A DNA stretch of 48,663 nucleotides from Richelia intracellularis (GCA_000613065.1 CBZS010000045.1:1-48663); one strand, 5' to 3'. Shown: positions 28,446 through 39,700, counted from the first letter of the stretch. Translations and numbers: made by a program. The notes: generated by a model not told the origin, from the sequence alone.

Positions 28446-30138
28446 CCCACATTCGGCAGGTGCGATCGCAAAATGTTGTATTTTTGAAGTATGAGTTTTT
28501 CCCAATCACAAATCAAAGTACAAGATATCCAGCATTTAGGCATAGTGGCAGGGATTATTGATGAAATGAGTTTGGTTGATTTGTTTAACCAACTGCTTGG
28601 AAGTCATCCCCAAGAAATAATCAGCGCAGGCCAAGTGGTCAAAGCAATGATTCTCAATGGCTTAGGCTTTATCAGTGCACCACTATATTTATTTGAAAAG
28701 TTCTTTTCAGGGATTGCAACGGAACATTTATTGGCAGAGGGAATACAACCAGAACATTTGAACGATGAACCCTTGGGCAGAGTCTTAGACAAACTATATG
28801 ATCCAGGATTAACGGAAATTTTTATCCGAGTCCCACTATCAGCAGCAGATAGATTTGGAGTGAAAATGGACAGCTTCCACTTGGATTCAAGTTCATTTCA
28901 TGTACATGGGGATTATGGAACTGCTACTGATGATGAAGCATCAGCACAATCAGGATTAATTACAATTACATATGGTTATTCTAGAGACCACCGACCAGAT
29001 TTGAAACAATTTATCCTTGACTTGATGTGGAGTGGTGATGGAGATATTCCTTTATATTTAAGAGTTGCACATGGTCATGAAGTCGATTCTGCCATGTTTG
29101 GAACACTTATGGCACATTTCCACAAACAATGGCAAATTGATGCTTTATTTGTTGCGGATGCAGCCCTTTACACTGAAGACAATTTGCAGATGATAGTCTC
29201 ATTATTAAGATGGGTATCTCGAGTGACTGCAACCCTAACTGCCGCAAAAGAACTATTAGAAAAGAACAGTATTGATGCATTTGTACCAAGTAAAATCCCA
29301 GGATATCGTATTGCCCCCTGTTGTAATGATTCTGGTGGTGTGCGACAACGGTGGCTAGTGATAGAAAGTGAAGCCCGTAAAGAATCTGACTTAAAACAAC
29401 TGGAAAAACGTCTGACCAAAAAATATACCCAGGCACAATCCCAACTACGAAAATTGTGTCAACAGGAATTTGCATGTGCCGAAGATGCATTCAACCCAGC
29501 CAAATTACTTGAGACTCAGTTGCCATTTCATCAACTTGTAAATATTGAAGTTATTGAATATGGCCAACACCGGGGACGTGGTAGACCTCCCAAGGATTCT
29601 CAACTTGCCCTAATTTCCCATATTCAAGCCGAAATTGTACCCAAAGAAACTGCAATTACCATTGCCACAGAACAGGCTGGTAGCTTTATTCTTGCCACCA
29701 ATGTTCTTGATGCCGACAAACTTAGCAACGAAGATGTTTTACCTGAATATAAGGCACAACAATCTACAGAACGTGGTTTTCGGTTTCTCAAACACCCATG
29801 GTTTTTTACTTCCACTGTATTTCTAAATTCAAGGAAAAGAGTGGCGGCTTTGACAATGGTTATGGGTTTGTGTTTGCTAGTTTACAGCCTAGGTCACAGG
29901 GCATTACGCCCATCTCTAAAACGAGGCTCCCAAACAATTCAAAATCAGTTAGGTAAACCAACTGCCACTCCTACTTTACGTTGGGGGTTTCAATGTTTCA
30001 TGTCAATTCATTTATTAACGTTGGCTTCTTTGAAACAGATTTCCAACCTCAGTGAACAGCGGTGCTGGATTCTACAGTTTTTTGGTGCTCCCTGTCGTAA
30101 ATATTATCTTCTTTGCTAACTAACCTGCGGAATGTGGG
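28446..30138 (+). mobile_element. IS1634-family insertion sequence, apparently intact
   Basis: A 1693-bp element with 16-bp inverted repeats differing at one position (CCCACATTCGGCAGGT at 28446, complement of ACCTGCGGAATGTGGG at 30123-30138). A perfect 6-bp target duplication TTAAAA flanks it (28440-28445, 30139-30144). One uninterrupted transposase gene fills it. It is the only insertion sequence in the window without visible damage. Confidence 0.9.
28491..30119 (+). CDS. IS1634-family transposase (DUF4277 N-terminal type)
   Basis: A 542-residue DDE transposase of the IS1634 group. The N-terminal part (IQHLGIVAGIIDEMSLVDLF) is the DUF4277-type module. Catalytic candidates are Asp in MDSFHLDSSSFHVHGDY, Asp in ALFVADAALYTEDN, and Glu in QQSTERGFRFLKHP. 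A glycine/arginine patch (HRGRGRPPK) lies in between. It ends a few bases from the right inverted repeat. No stop or frameshift is present, so the element is potentially active. It differs clearly from the broken IS1634-type gene at 12477-13961. Confidence 0.92.
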   Translation: MSFSQSQIKVQDIQHLGIVAGIIDEMSLVDLFNQLLGSHPQEIISAGQVVKAMILNGLGFISAPLYLFEKFFSGIATEHLLAEGIQPEHLNDEPLGRVLDKLYDPGLTEIFIRVPLSAADRFGVKMDSFHLDSSSFHVHGDYGTATDDEASAQSGLITITYGYSRDHRPDLKQFILDLMWSGDGDIPLYLRVAHGHEVDSAMFGTLMAHFHKQWQIDALFVADAALYTEDNLQMIVSLLRWVSRVTATLTAAKELLEKNSIDAFVPSKIPGYRIAPCCNDSGGVRQRWLVIESEARKESDLKQLEKRLTKKYTQAQSQLRKLCQQEFACAEDAFNPAKLLETQLPFHQLVNIEVIEYGQHRGRGRPPKDSQLALISHIQAEIVPKETAITIATEQAGSFILATNVLDADKLSNEDVLPEYKAQQSTERGFRFLKHPWFFTSTVFLNSRKRVAALTMVMGLCLLVYSLGHRALRPSLKRGSQTIQNQLGKPTATPTLRWGFQCFMSIHLLTLASLKQISNLSEQRCWILQFFGAPCRKYYLLC

Positions 30139-30571
30139 TTAAAATTGCACAGCGTATTCATGTGGAGAGAAATAGGTGATTCAATTTTGGATTTTGGATT
30201 CATATCTATCAAGTCCACCAAAGGAAATTCCTCCGCAGTCGTAACAAGTCGGCATACCCTCCTTTTAGTCGCCATAACGGACGGTAGACGACCAAAAGGA
30301 GGCTTCTTGTAAAGTAGCTTCTCAACGCGCTGGTTTTTGTCTAATCGCAAAAGTTCTCTCAAGAGGACTGGGAGATATCCCGTAAAACTAATGTGGTGGA
30401 GCGCTAGACTATCCTTCATATCCAGCCTATTTCTCAGTCAAATTCAATGATAAATCACTTGTTTAGTGAGAGTCGAAATTCTCTCCTCCCACATCTCTGG
30501 AGAAAAATGCCCACATTCTTGTCTGAAAAACTTCCTACTGCAGGTGCATTACACAAAGTCAATGCAAAATC
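30139..30571. other. Gap between the IS1634 element and the tldE-like gene
   Basis: About 430 bp without a supported gene. It contains a 14-bp inverted repeat with one mismatch (CCTCCTTTTAGTCG at 30258-30271 and CGACCAAAAGGAGG at 30289-30302). The minus-strand frame 30120-30419 overlaps this hairpin and has no recognisable family. Confidence 0.4.
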
Positions 30572-31882
30572 ATGGTGTCTAAACAGTTACCACAAGATAT
30601 ACTAGCAGAGCAACTGCTAGAATTAGCCATCAGGTGTGGGGCAGAAGCGGCTGAAGTTTATCAGTCGCGATCGCTTTCTCGACCCGTGTTTTTTGAAGGT
30701 AATCGCTTAAAACAAATAGAAACTAATGAAGCTGAGGGTACAGCTTTAAGATTGTGGCGAAATGGATGTCCTGGTGTTGCTGTTGCCTATGGTCCTGCAG
30801 AGCCAAAATCAATTGTGGAAAAGGCTTTAGCTCTAAGTAAGTTAAATTCACCAGAATTGATGGAACTTGGCAGCAATTTTCAACCCCATTACTCAGATTT
30901 AGGCGAAGATGTACCCATAGAAAAGTTGATGGATTGGGGTCAACAAACCATTGATACAATCCGCAAGTCTTATCCAGATGCAGTATGTAATGGAGATTGG
31001 GAATGTGACATTGAAACCACAAGGCTTGTCAATACTAAAGGTTTAGATTGTTACTATACTGACACCACTTTGAGCTCTTATGTTTCTGCTGAGTGGGTTA
31101 GGGGTGAAGATTTTTTAAATGTGTCAGATGGTGAAACAAAACGGTGTATTTTGCAACCGGAAAAGGTGGCTGCCCAAATTTTACAACGTCTAGCTTGGGC
31201 AGAGGAAAAAGCCACTCTTCCCAAGAGTCGTGTACCCATATTATTTACTTCCAAAGCCTCCGATATGTTGTGGGGTACTATACAAGAAGCTTTGAATGGT
31301 AAGCGGATATTGGAAAGAGCTTCCCCATGGGCAGATAAATTTGGTCAACAGGTGACTTCTTCTCAACTTACTCTGTACCAAGATCCCCAAGTTGGACCCT
31401 ACAGTTGTCCTTTTGATGATGAAGGTACTCCCAGCCAACCAGTACTTTTTATCGAAAATGGTATTTTACAGCACTATTATTGCGATCGCTCTATTGGCAA
31501 ACAAATAGGGGCTGATTCTACAGGTAATGGTTTTCGTCCCGATTTAGGGAGCTATCCTACCCCCAGCTTATTTAATTTCCTGGTTCAGCCAGGATTAACT
31601 AGCCTTCAAGAATTAATTACATATATGGATTATGGTTTGATTGTTGATCAAATTCTTGGTGGAGATGGGGGTATTTCCGGTGATTTTTCCATTAACGTTG
31701 AATTAGGTTACCTGGTCAGAAATGGTCGCGTATTTGGACGCGTGAAAGACACTATGGTAACTGGCAATATTTATGATGCCCTCAAGCAGTTAGTGAAACT
31801 AGGTGGTGATGCAGATTGGAATGGTTCTTTTTATACACCATCTTTGATAGTTGAAGGTTTATCTATCATTGGGAAGGGATGA
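30572..31882 (+). CDS. TldE/PmbA-type subunit of the TldD-TldE protease family
   Basis: A member of the TldD/PmbA family, which forms heterodimeric metalloproteases that trim unfolded peptides, including modified peptides. The 436 residues show family blocks such as AAEVYQSRSLSRPVFFEGN, YCDRSIGKQIGADSTGNG and QILGGDGGISGDFSINVELG. The zinc motif HExxxH of TldD subunits is absent, which fits the TldE/PmbA partner. A TldD partner is not in the window. After the stop, a perfect 12-bp stem probably marks the transcript end. Confidence 0.88.
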   Translation: MVSKQLPQDILAEQLLELAIRCGAEAAEVYQSRSLSRPVFFEGNRLKQIETNEAEGTALRLWRNGCPGVAVAYGPAEPKSIVEKALALSKLNSPELMELGSNFQPHYSDLGEDVPIEKLMDWGQQTIDTIRKSYPDAVCNGDWECDIETTRLVNTKGLDCYYTDTTLSSYVSAEWVRGEDFLNVSDGETKRCILQPEKVAAQILQRLAWAEEKATLPKSRVPILFTSKASDMLWGTIQEALNGKRILERASPWADKFGQQVTSSQLTLYQDPQVGPYSCPFDDEGTPSQPVLFIENGILQHYYCDRSIGKQIGADSTGNGFRPDLGSYPTPSLFNFLVQPGLTSLQELITYMDYGLIVDQILGGDGGISGDFSINVELGYLVRNGRVFGRVKDTMVTGNIYDALKQLVKLGGDADWNGSFYTPSLIVEGLSIIGKG

Positions 31883-31887
31883 TATTC

Positions 31888-31922
31888 GGTTTCAAGTAGT
31901 CAACCCAGATCTACTTGAAACC
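31888..31922 (+). terminator. Hairpin after the tldE-like gene
   Basis: GGTTTCAAGTAG / CTACTTGAAACC (31888-31899 with 31911-31922) forms a perfect 12-bp stem with an 11-nt loop, 5 bp after the stop. The following T tract is short, so termination is probable but not certain. Confidence 0.55.
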
Positions 31923-32369
31923 ATTTCATAATGGCTGAATTGGCAACAGTTTTAACTTGGGATGATGTGATAGTGTAGTGGAAAGTCCATTCATTTCACT
32001 ACTAACAACCATAGGAAGCTAAGTGTTTAGCCAGGTCTAATAAATACCTGTATGAATAGGGTTTGTAAAAGATAGAGTTAAGCGATCACTCTTCCCAACC
32101 AGACTCAATCAAGTGTGGAAGAAGTCATAATTGATGCAGGAACGGCAGTACTCAACCCATTTATAGAATAAATTCAGTCTTTTCTTGTAGAATACAACGC
32201 AATTACCACCAAACTATCATTTCATCAGAACTGCTTGACAATTTTCCTGTTTATAGACTAGGCAGATGAAGTTATTATTGGTAATGATACGTTGCTTTTG
32301 TATTATTTTTTAAACTAGATAGATAAATTACCAATCCTACTTAAACGAGCAGAGTGAACGATAACAGCT
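31923..32369. other. Non-coding gap before the TonB-like gene
   Basis: About 450 bp of A+T-rich sequence. I see no gene, RNA or repeat that can be supported. Confidence 0.4.
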
Positions 32370-33797
32370 ATGTCTTACGCCTCCATCCTCAAAAATATAC
32401 CAGATTTTTTAAGCCAACCAACAGGTATAGCCGCTATAACCTCTATTGGTATCCATGGAGCCATAGCTTTTATTCTACCGTTGATGCCTGTAGACTCGAA
32501 ATCTAAGCCAGTAACATCATCAAAGGCTGTTGGAGTTGTTGAACTGAGTCAAGCAGAACAGCAACGTCTCCCACAAACTTCAATTGCTCCCAAGGTAGCA
32601 CTACAGCCTCAAATACCTATACAAAAGATTAATTCCACTCTACCCAATCAAACTACATTACCCCCCTTACCACCAAGTTCCTCAACTTCGTTGATTTTGC
32701 CTCAGTTACCAAAATCAACTACGAATTATTCTACCTATTCCCTACCGAGATTTAATCCTGGTAACATTTATAGACCTTACACTTCGACTACTCCTACTTT
32801 CACCAGGAGAAGAAGGATTTATAATCCTCCCACTACACCTAGTTATGCGAACCCCAGCAAATGGAAAAATAATGATACAGCACCAGCTCTTGCGGGGATA
32901 GACGATAACAAACCTTCTACTACCCAGAAAACAGCAGTTAACAATACTAATAAAGCTCCTAGTCGAAATCTACTTGCTCCAGTTAAATCAGCTTTTGAGC
33001 CAGGAAGCAACTATACAATTGCCGCAACAGGTAGTTTTCGAGAATTTAAACCTCAATCCCCAGATAAAAATACTGCTGTCACTCCCACTCCATACTCTGG
33101 TAAGGAAATCGCTGCACTGAATTCATACCAAGATTTAAGACAGGGAATTCTCAAGGCATACCCAGGAATCACCGAAAAAGCTGCAATTCGTCAAGTCATT
33201 TCCACTGATAATTCAGCTTTACATGGGAATGTAAGGGGAATATTGGTGGTAGATGCTGAAGCTAAAGTACTAGATGTAGTATTCCAATCGGACAAATTTG
33301 TCTCTCCCGCACAGAAAGTAGCAACCAGGAAGCATTTTTCTAAAAATCCACCACCAAATACAAAAAATATCGCTTCCTATCCTTTTAGTTTAAATTTAAA
33401 GGATGTCTCCAATGTTGCTAATACTAATACACAACCTGTCACACCTAACAGTTCCAGAACATCTTTAGAACAAAAGCTAAGACGAAACCAGAATCAAAAT
33501 CAAAATCAAAAAGAGACAGCCGCTAATCGACCAGTAAGAATTAAAACACCTATACAGGTACCAACGGTACAAAAGAATCAGAATGAAGACACTAAAAAAT
33601 TTGTACCTGTAGGTTCTTCACCAAAGAATCAACCAGAGACATCTGCTGGCCAACCGGTAAAAATTAAAACACCATCGCAGCTACCTACTGTACAAAAAAA
33701 TCAACAGAATCAACAAGCTGCAAATTCTGAACCAAGTCGTAAAAAACTTATCAATCGGTTACGTCAAGTGAGGGACAATCGACAAAATCAACAATAA
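32370..33797 (+). CDS. TonB-like envelope protein, Pro/Asn/Gln-rich
   Basis: A 475-residue protein with one N-terminal transmembrane anchor (about residues 19-39, IAAITSIGIHGAIAFILPLM). A long low-complexity periplasmic region rich in Pro, Thr, Ser and Asn follows. A small folded part (about 255-345) contains LRQGILKAYPGITEKAAIRQ and GNVRGILVVDAEAKVLDVVF, which resembles the TonB C-terminal beta-alpha fold of cyanobacterial TonB-like proteins. The tail contains an imperfect repeat (VRIKTPIQVPTVQKNQ and VKIKTPSQLPTVQKNQ) and polar QN-rich runs. It may couple the inner membrane to outer-membrane proteins; ExbB/ExbD are not nearby. The family assignment is tentative. Confidence 0.6.
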   Translation: MSYASILKNIPDFLSQPTGIAAITSIGIHGAIAFILPLMPVDSKSKPVTSSKAVGVVELSQAEQQRLPQTSIAPKVALQPQIPIQKINSTLPNQTTLPPLPPSSSTSLILPQLPKSTTNYSTYSLPRFNPGNIYRPYTSTTPTFTRRRRIYNPPTTPSYANPSKWKNNDTAPALAGIDDNKPSTTQKTAVNNTNKAPSRNLLAPVKSAFEPGSNYTIAATGSFREFKPQSPDKNTAVTPTPYSGKEIAALNSYQDLRQGILKAYPGITEKAAIRQVISTDNSALHGNVRGILVVDAEAKVLDVVFQSDKFVSPAQKVATRKHFSKNPPPNTKNIASYPFSLNLKDVSNVANTNTQPVTPNSSRTSLEQKLRRNQNQNQNQKETAANRPVRIKTPIQVPTVQKNQNEDTKKFVPVGSSPKNQPETSAGQPVKIKTPSQLPTVQKNQQNQQAANSEPSRKKLINRLRQVRDNRQNQQ

Positions 33798-34303
33798 GTA
33801 GATTCAGTAGAGGATATTATACCTCTTCTGTTACTCTCCGAAAAGTCTTTCAATTTCAAAAATCTGTAACTCTTATCTGTCAAGCGATTGCCCATTTATT
33901 TATTAATATAATTTCCAGAAGGTGGTCAGATTACAAAATTTTGATTCAAAGTATCTCAAACTATTGATATCACTCCTTTATAAAACTTTTTCGTGATACG
34001 AACAAGAGGAAAGTGACAGAAGAGGCTTATGATTTTTAGGGGTAAGCATATTGTTTATCCCTATATTTTTGTTTTAAATGGGAAAGCAGCAATTCAACTA
34101 TCTTCAGCGATTTGATATCAAATCATTTTCCCAATCTCAGATCAAATCAAAAAATATTCGCTGCATTCTTTTTTCAAAGCATTATCACCAACTAGTTTTA
34201 TTTACTTGCGCGTAGTACTGTAAGCGTGTTTATTCTGATGTGTTAAAGTCTGAATCACTACTATTGACAAGTGTTTAAACAGACATGACATGATATGAGT
34301 AAT
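33798..34303. other. Convergent intergenic region
   Basis: About 500 bp between the TonB-like gene and the ahcY terminator. No gene or repeat is supported. Confidence 0.4.
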
Positions 34304-34333
34304 ACAAAAAGGGATAGACAAATTGTCTATCCC
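34304..34333 (-). terminator. Rho-independent terminator of ahcY
   Basis: On the minus strand, stem GGGATAGACA / TGTCTATCCC (34311-34320 with 34324-34333) is followed by five T residues, about 75 bp after the ahcY stop. Confidence 0.85.
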
Positions 34334-34407
34334 GTAACAATAGCCTTAGAAAACCTACCTACAGCTTAGGCTTTACAACTTCAGCTTAGGTAAATTATCT
34401 GTAAAGA

Positions 34408-35730
<1,323 letters not shown>

Positions 35731-35961
35731 CTATATTAGGGTATGCCAAAACTGACAAGTTAAACCAACATTTTTTTGGATGTTAGCTTTATGCTTACAG
35801 AGAATACTATTGATATTTGACAGTAGTTATGTAAACATCATCTCTGGCTTTTTGCCAAATTGTTATAAATTGAAGCCAAAATTCTCTTCTTTACTATAGA
35901 AGATTTTTGCCAATATTGTGGTCTTATTTTTCTTGTTTACCGAACTTTTGGAAATGTATAA

Positions 35962-36756
35962 CTATGCCAATAGCTGTTGAATCTGGTTGGGTGTTAACTC
36001 TTGTACATTGTTTATAACTATTGATGCACCTGCTTGTCGTAATTTATCCGCATATGCATCCTTTCTAGAGGTAGTTTCTTGTACATGGGGTGGTAAAACT
36101 CCCACTCCAACCCAGTTCCGATTTGGCTCAATCTCTCGTGCTTTTTCCACAGTGTACATATCAGCTACTGTATCTCCCGCATATACTACTATGGGGATGT
36201 TGTCAATTCCATTTTCTAACAGACGGACGGTGGTAAAAAGTCCGGTGGGATCTGGTTTTCCCGGAGCATCTTCCATGGCAATCAGGATAGGCGCTTGCAA
36301 ACCCAAGCGTCCTTCTAGGATATAATTAGCGGAGGCACGAGGAGCACCGCTAAAAAATCCCCAAGCAATGTTAGCTGAAGTAAGTTGCTCCAAGTAGGAA
36401 GACTCTAATAATAATGGTTCATGGCAGATATACCCATTCCATGTATTGGGGTCATTTCCACGGTAACGTCCTTGAAAAAAGTCAACCATGGCATTGTAAT
36501 CTAGGTTTACTTCCTCACGAGGCTTTCCTTGGGTTTCAAAGTGGCGATGAACTAACTCTTGGGAAGCTTCCCAATCATTGTTCCAAGTACCTTCAGATTT
36601 GAGGTTATCGATATCTATTGAGGTGGGGCGATATGCTCCAGAGGTAAAATGCTCTACGGTGTCTGCTAAAGCTCGGCGATAGGAATTACCAACATCTCGG
36701 ATTACCCCATCAATATCAAAAACAACGATCGCATGGATAGAACTGTTTTCTGTCAT
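35962..36756 (-). CDS. HAD-family hydrolase (TIGR01548 type)
   Basis: A haloacid-dehalogenase-superfamily phosphatase of the cyanobacterial TIGR01548 group; the substrate is unknown. Motif I is VVFDIDGVIRDVGNSYRRAL (DxDG with two Asp), motif II is the Ser in WGFFSGAPRA, the Lys of motif III is in EDAPGKPDPTGL, and motif IV Asp is in VVYAGDTVADMYTVEKARE. The length of 264 residues is normal for the group. It is divergent from nothing close by and lies about 280 bp upstream of ahcY on the same strand, probably as a separate unit. Confidence 0.88.
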   Translation of the reverse strand: MTENSSIHAIVVFDIDGVIRDVGNSYRRALADTVEHFTSGAYRPTSIDIDNLKSEGTWNNDWEASQELVHRHFETQGKPREEVNLDYNAMVDFFQGRYRGNDPNTWNGYICHEPLLLESSYLEQLTSANIAWGFFSGAPRASANYILEGRLGLQAPILIAMEDAPGKPDPTGLFTTVRLLENGIDNIPIVVYAGDTVADMYTVEKAREIEPNRNWVGVGVLPPHVQETTSRKDAYADKLRQAGASIVINNVQELTPNQIQQLLA

Positions 36757-37141
36757 TCGATTTTAGATTGTGTTATACGGAGGTAAGAGTAGAAAGGCAA
36801 GAGGCAGACGGTTATTAACCCTAGCCGAAGTGAAACCTCGGTGACAAAAGTTTCAATTTGAGCTTGTGGATTTGTATATCTGTTCAGTGTGGGAGCTTTT
36901 ACTATCTTTAGATAGGACAATTACTAATATTTTTACCAAATATCCATAAGTAATATTATCACTAGTAGAGTGAATGGGAAATTCACAGAGTAGATAATCA
37001 GTAATATTTAGCTAGATTTTGTGTTGCTAATTACTTAAAAAGGTAATCATATTTTTGGGATATAGAAAGAATATATTTACTTAAAATATATAATTTTAAT
37101 AAAATGTCTAAACTAGGTCTGGTTCGCCTTGTATGCATACT
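36757..37141. other. Gap upstream of the HAD gene
   Basis: About 385 bp of A+T-rich DNA up to the IS1380 remnant. No gene, RNA or repeat can be supported; it presumably contains the HAD gene promoter. Confidence 0.35.
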
Positions 37142-38206
37142 CCCGGATTTCTCACTTGTGATAAAAATACACTTGGATGAGCCAGATTTAGCATAAATTA
37201 ATTGGCACATTGTCAAATTCCTTGCAGATGACAAGGACTACGAAGTAACAACCGAGTATACAAAAGATATATAAAATACATTCAAATTGAAATATACTTA
37301 AATCAGAACAAAATAGTGATAAAATTTGACACACCAACTTGTTGGGTTAAATCAAGTAAATTAACCCAGCAGGACAGTTATTTAAAATCAGAGAGCGCTA
37401 TTACTTATTACTCTTTGTAATTATTCTAACCCCCATGCTGCCGGTTCTAAGTTGGATGCACGAAGTTTTGCAGCAAGTAAATGTTTACCACAAAAAATAT
37501 AAAGGGGAGCATAACAATATCCTTTGTAATACGGATTAAAGAATGTTTCTTTTTGATGACCATGAACGAAATCATCCGTCACATCTAAATCTATTATTAT
37601 CTGTCGCGGTGGCTGATCATAAGATTATAAAAATAGCTCAACTAAAAGTGTTTCTATCGCCTTAGCATTATAGTCAATACGATGATATCGACTATTTTCT
37701 CTTGAAGATACGTCTTCTGGAGAATGTTCGAGACGATTTAAGGTGCTTTTCCCCGCCAAAGTCGTTAATTCTTGTTCTGAGTTAATAACCTTTCCTACAG
37801 CAAGTGCGAATATTGGAGCGTGACGTAGAATTTCATGGTCATTTATGTCTTCATACCCCATGATTAAGCCATATATATATCCTTTGTGCAATTAAGTTAT
37901 GAACTGGATATAAAACTTTATTGGGGTCTCGGTAATCTTTGAAACATCTTGCAAATCGTGATGTTATTTCTCTTTTTCTGTCTAGTTCCGCAATTAATGT
38001 TAACTAACCCTGCATCCGATGTTACAGGCTCTCCCTTGAAATTGACTACAACTGGACATGACTTTACCTGTCCAAATACAAACTGTTCCGGTATAGAATG
38101 ATTTTTATTTGGGGTCATCCTTTAAACTGCTGAGATTATTTTGCAATATACATACATTTTGGCAGTTTTAGACCGCTCTTTTTTCAATCTTGCTGAGAAA
38201 TCCGGG
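37142..38206 (-). mobile_element. IS1380-family element, decayed and shortened
   Basis: Both ends carry CCCGGATTTCTCA (37142-37154; complement at 38194-38206), a 13-bp inverted repeat. Between them lie degraded pieces of an IS1380-type transposase on the minus strand. At about 1065 bp it is shorter than full IS1380 elements (roughly 1.6 kb), so part of the C-terminal region is lost. No target duplication is recognisable. Confidence 0.65.
37405..38118 (-). pseudogene. IS1380-family transposase, broken
   Basis: From ATG 38118 the minus strand reads FGQVKSCPVVVNFKGEPVTS and DAGLV, the typical start of cyanobacterial IS1380 transposases. It is frameshifted after VNIN and again before the second block (IYGLIMGYEDINDHEILRHA, ALAVGKVINSEQELTTLAGK, STLNRLEH). 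After a stop near 37625 the first catalytic block IIIDLDVTDDFVHGHQ and YAPLYIFCGKHLLAAKLRAS follow. Several stops are present and the C-terminal third is not recognisable. Confidence 0.75.
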
Positions 38207-38271
38207 TCTATTCCCTGGAAGGTTTATAAGGCTAAAATAACTGTATTTGTATCGCACAGAGAGTATATTTC

Positions 38272-39330
38272 ATGGATTACTCTGGCATAAATTGGGAATT
38301 TGGTATAGAGTTAAATCCTACATGGCGACAGCAAGTCATTAATGCAGCTTTGGCAGATAATTTAAGAGCAAAGGCATTTGGAATTACTTCCGAGAATGTA
38401 GATGAGGTAATAGAAAATAAGTTTTATTTATTGCAATCAATATATCCTGCTTTTACTGAGTTTTGTCATACTAATTTACAGAAATTACCCCAAGATATGT
38501 TGAGGGTCTTGTGGGAATATTGGTTACCTCTGGGGATAAAAATGGCCTCTCAACGCAAAGAAATCGGACACCCTTTCATTCAAGGAATTTTGGGAGGACA
38601 GGGAACAGGCAAAACTACAATGTGTGGAGTTTTGCAAATAATTCTGCATGAATTAGGATATAAATGTTTGAATTTATCTTTAGATGATTTATATAAAACC
38701 TATAGCGAACGCTTAATTTTACAGCAACAAGATCCCCGTTTAATTTGGCGTGGTCCTCCGGGAACCCATGATGTAGATTTGGGTTTAGATATCTTAAACA
38801 AAATTCGTCAGGTTAAAGAAGAAATAGCAATTCCCCGCTTTGACAAATCTTTACATAAAGGAATTGGCGATCGCACAACTCCAGAACTGGTACATAATAT
38901 TGATATTGTCTTATTTGAAGGCTGGTTTGTAGGAGTACAGCCGATTAATCCCCAAGCTTTTGATTTTCCTCCTACACCAATTATCACAGAGGCTGATAAA
39001 CAATTTGCCCGTGACATGAACATGAGACTTCACGACTATTTACCCATGTGGCAGAAGTTAGATAGTTTGATCGTTTTATACCCCCAAGATTATCGGTTGT
39101 CTTTACTGTGGCGGAAACAAGCCGAGCATAAAATGATGGCAAAGGGAAAACCAGGAATGTCAGACGAGCAAATTGAAACATTTGTTCATTATTTTTGGTG
39201 TACTCTTCATCCAGAATTATTTATTAAACCATTATTAAAATCCCCCATACCTGTTGATTTAGTCATTGAAATCAATAGCGAGCATGGGATGGGTAAAGTT
39301 TCTCAACCCGGTAATATTGATATTATATAA
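38272..39330 (+). CDS. D-glycerate 3-kinase
   Basis: Phosphorylates D-glycerate to 3-phosphoglycerate, the closing step of the photorespiratory C2 cycle in cyanobacteria and plants (plant GLYK type, unrelated to bacterial GarK/GlxK). The 352-residue protein has a P-loop GILGGQGTGKTT (residues 105-116). LNLSLDDLYKTYSERL, WRGPPGTHDVDLG and IDIVLFEGWFVGVQ follow, as in the P-loop kinase group with PRK-like topology. YFWCTLHPELFIKPL stands near the C-terminus. ATG 38272 gives the common start region. It is monocistronic, between two insertion-sequence remnants, yet intact. Confidence 0.9.
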   Translation: MDYSGINWEFGIELNPTWRQQVINAALADNLRAKAFGITSENVDEVIENKFYLLQSIYPAFTEFCHTNLQKLPQDMLRVLWEYWLPLGIKMASQRKEIGHPFIQGILGGQGTGKTTMCGVLQIILHELGYKCLNLSLDDLYKTYSERLILQQQDPRLIWRGPPGTHDVDLGLDILNKIRQVKEEIAIPRFDKSLHKGIGDRTTPELVHNIDIVLFEGWFVGVQPINPQAFDFPPTPIITEADKQFARDMNMRLHDYLPMWQKLDSLIVLYPQDYRLSLLWRKQAEHKMMAKGKPGMSDEQIETFVHYFWCTLHPELFIKPLLKSPIPVDLVIEINSEHGMGKVSQPGNIDII

Positions 39331-39700
39331 AGCAGCCCGTTGGCATCTTAATTGGTAATAACTGAATGCCTTTGTGTAACCAATATTCCCAGACGCGATC
39401 GCAAGATTCAATTTACAATGCTAGCTTAGGAAATTTTATCCGCAGTTGTGTGTAAAAATGTTTTGAGCTGCTGTTTCATAGCTCGTTCAGTTTGAGGGAT
39501 TGTCGCACCAACTTGCGCCGCTTTATCCAGGGTAAGCGCATCTAATTTTGTAGTGAAAATTACAGATTGTTGTACACAATTGTGAGGTATGTCTTGATTC
39601 TCAAGTGCGAACGCCAACGACGGGGACTTCGTGCCTAAGCGCAGGCTACCTCAACGCCCTTTGGGGCGGTACTGGAGGGGCATCGCCAAAAAAAGTTGAC

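Noticed and set aside
30120-30419. Minus-strand frame of 99 codons after the IS1634 element
   Set aside because: It overlaps the right inverted repeat of the element and a spacer hairpin, with no recognisable protein family.
37031-37234. Minus-strand frame of 67 codons next to the IS1380 remnant
   Set aside because: It crosses the IS1380 inverted repeat and has no coding signature.
39426-39617. Apparent 63-residue gene
   Set aside because: It is a chimera: the first half is ISAs1 end sequence, the second half the tail of the gene that ISAs1 copy B interrupts.
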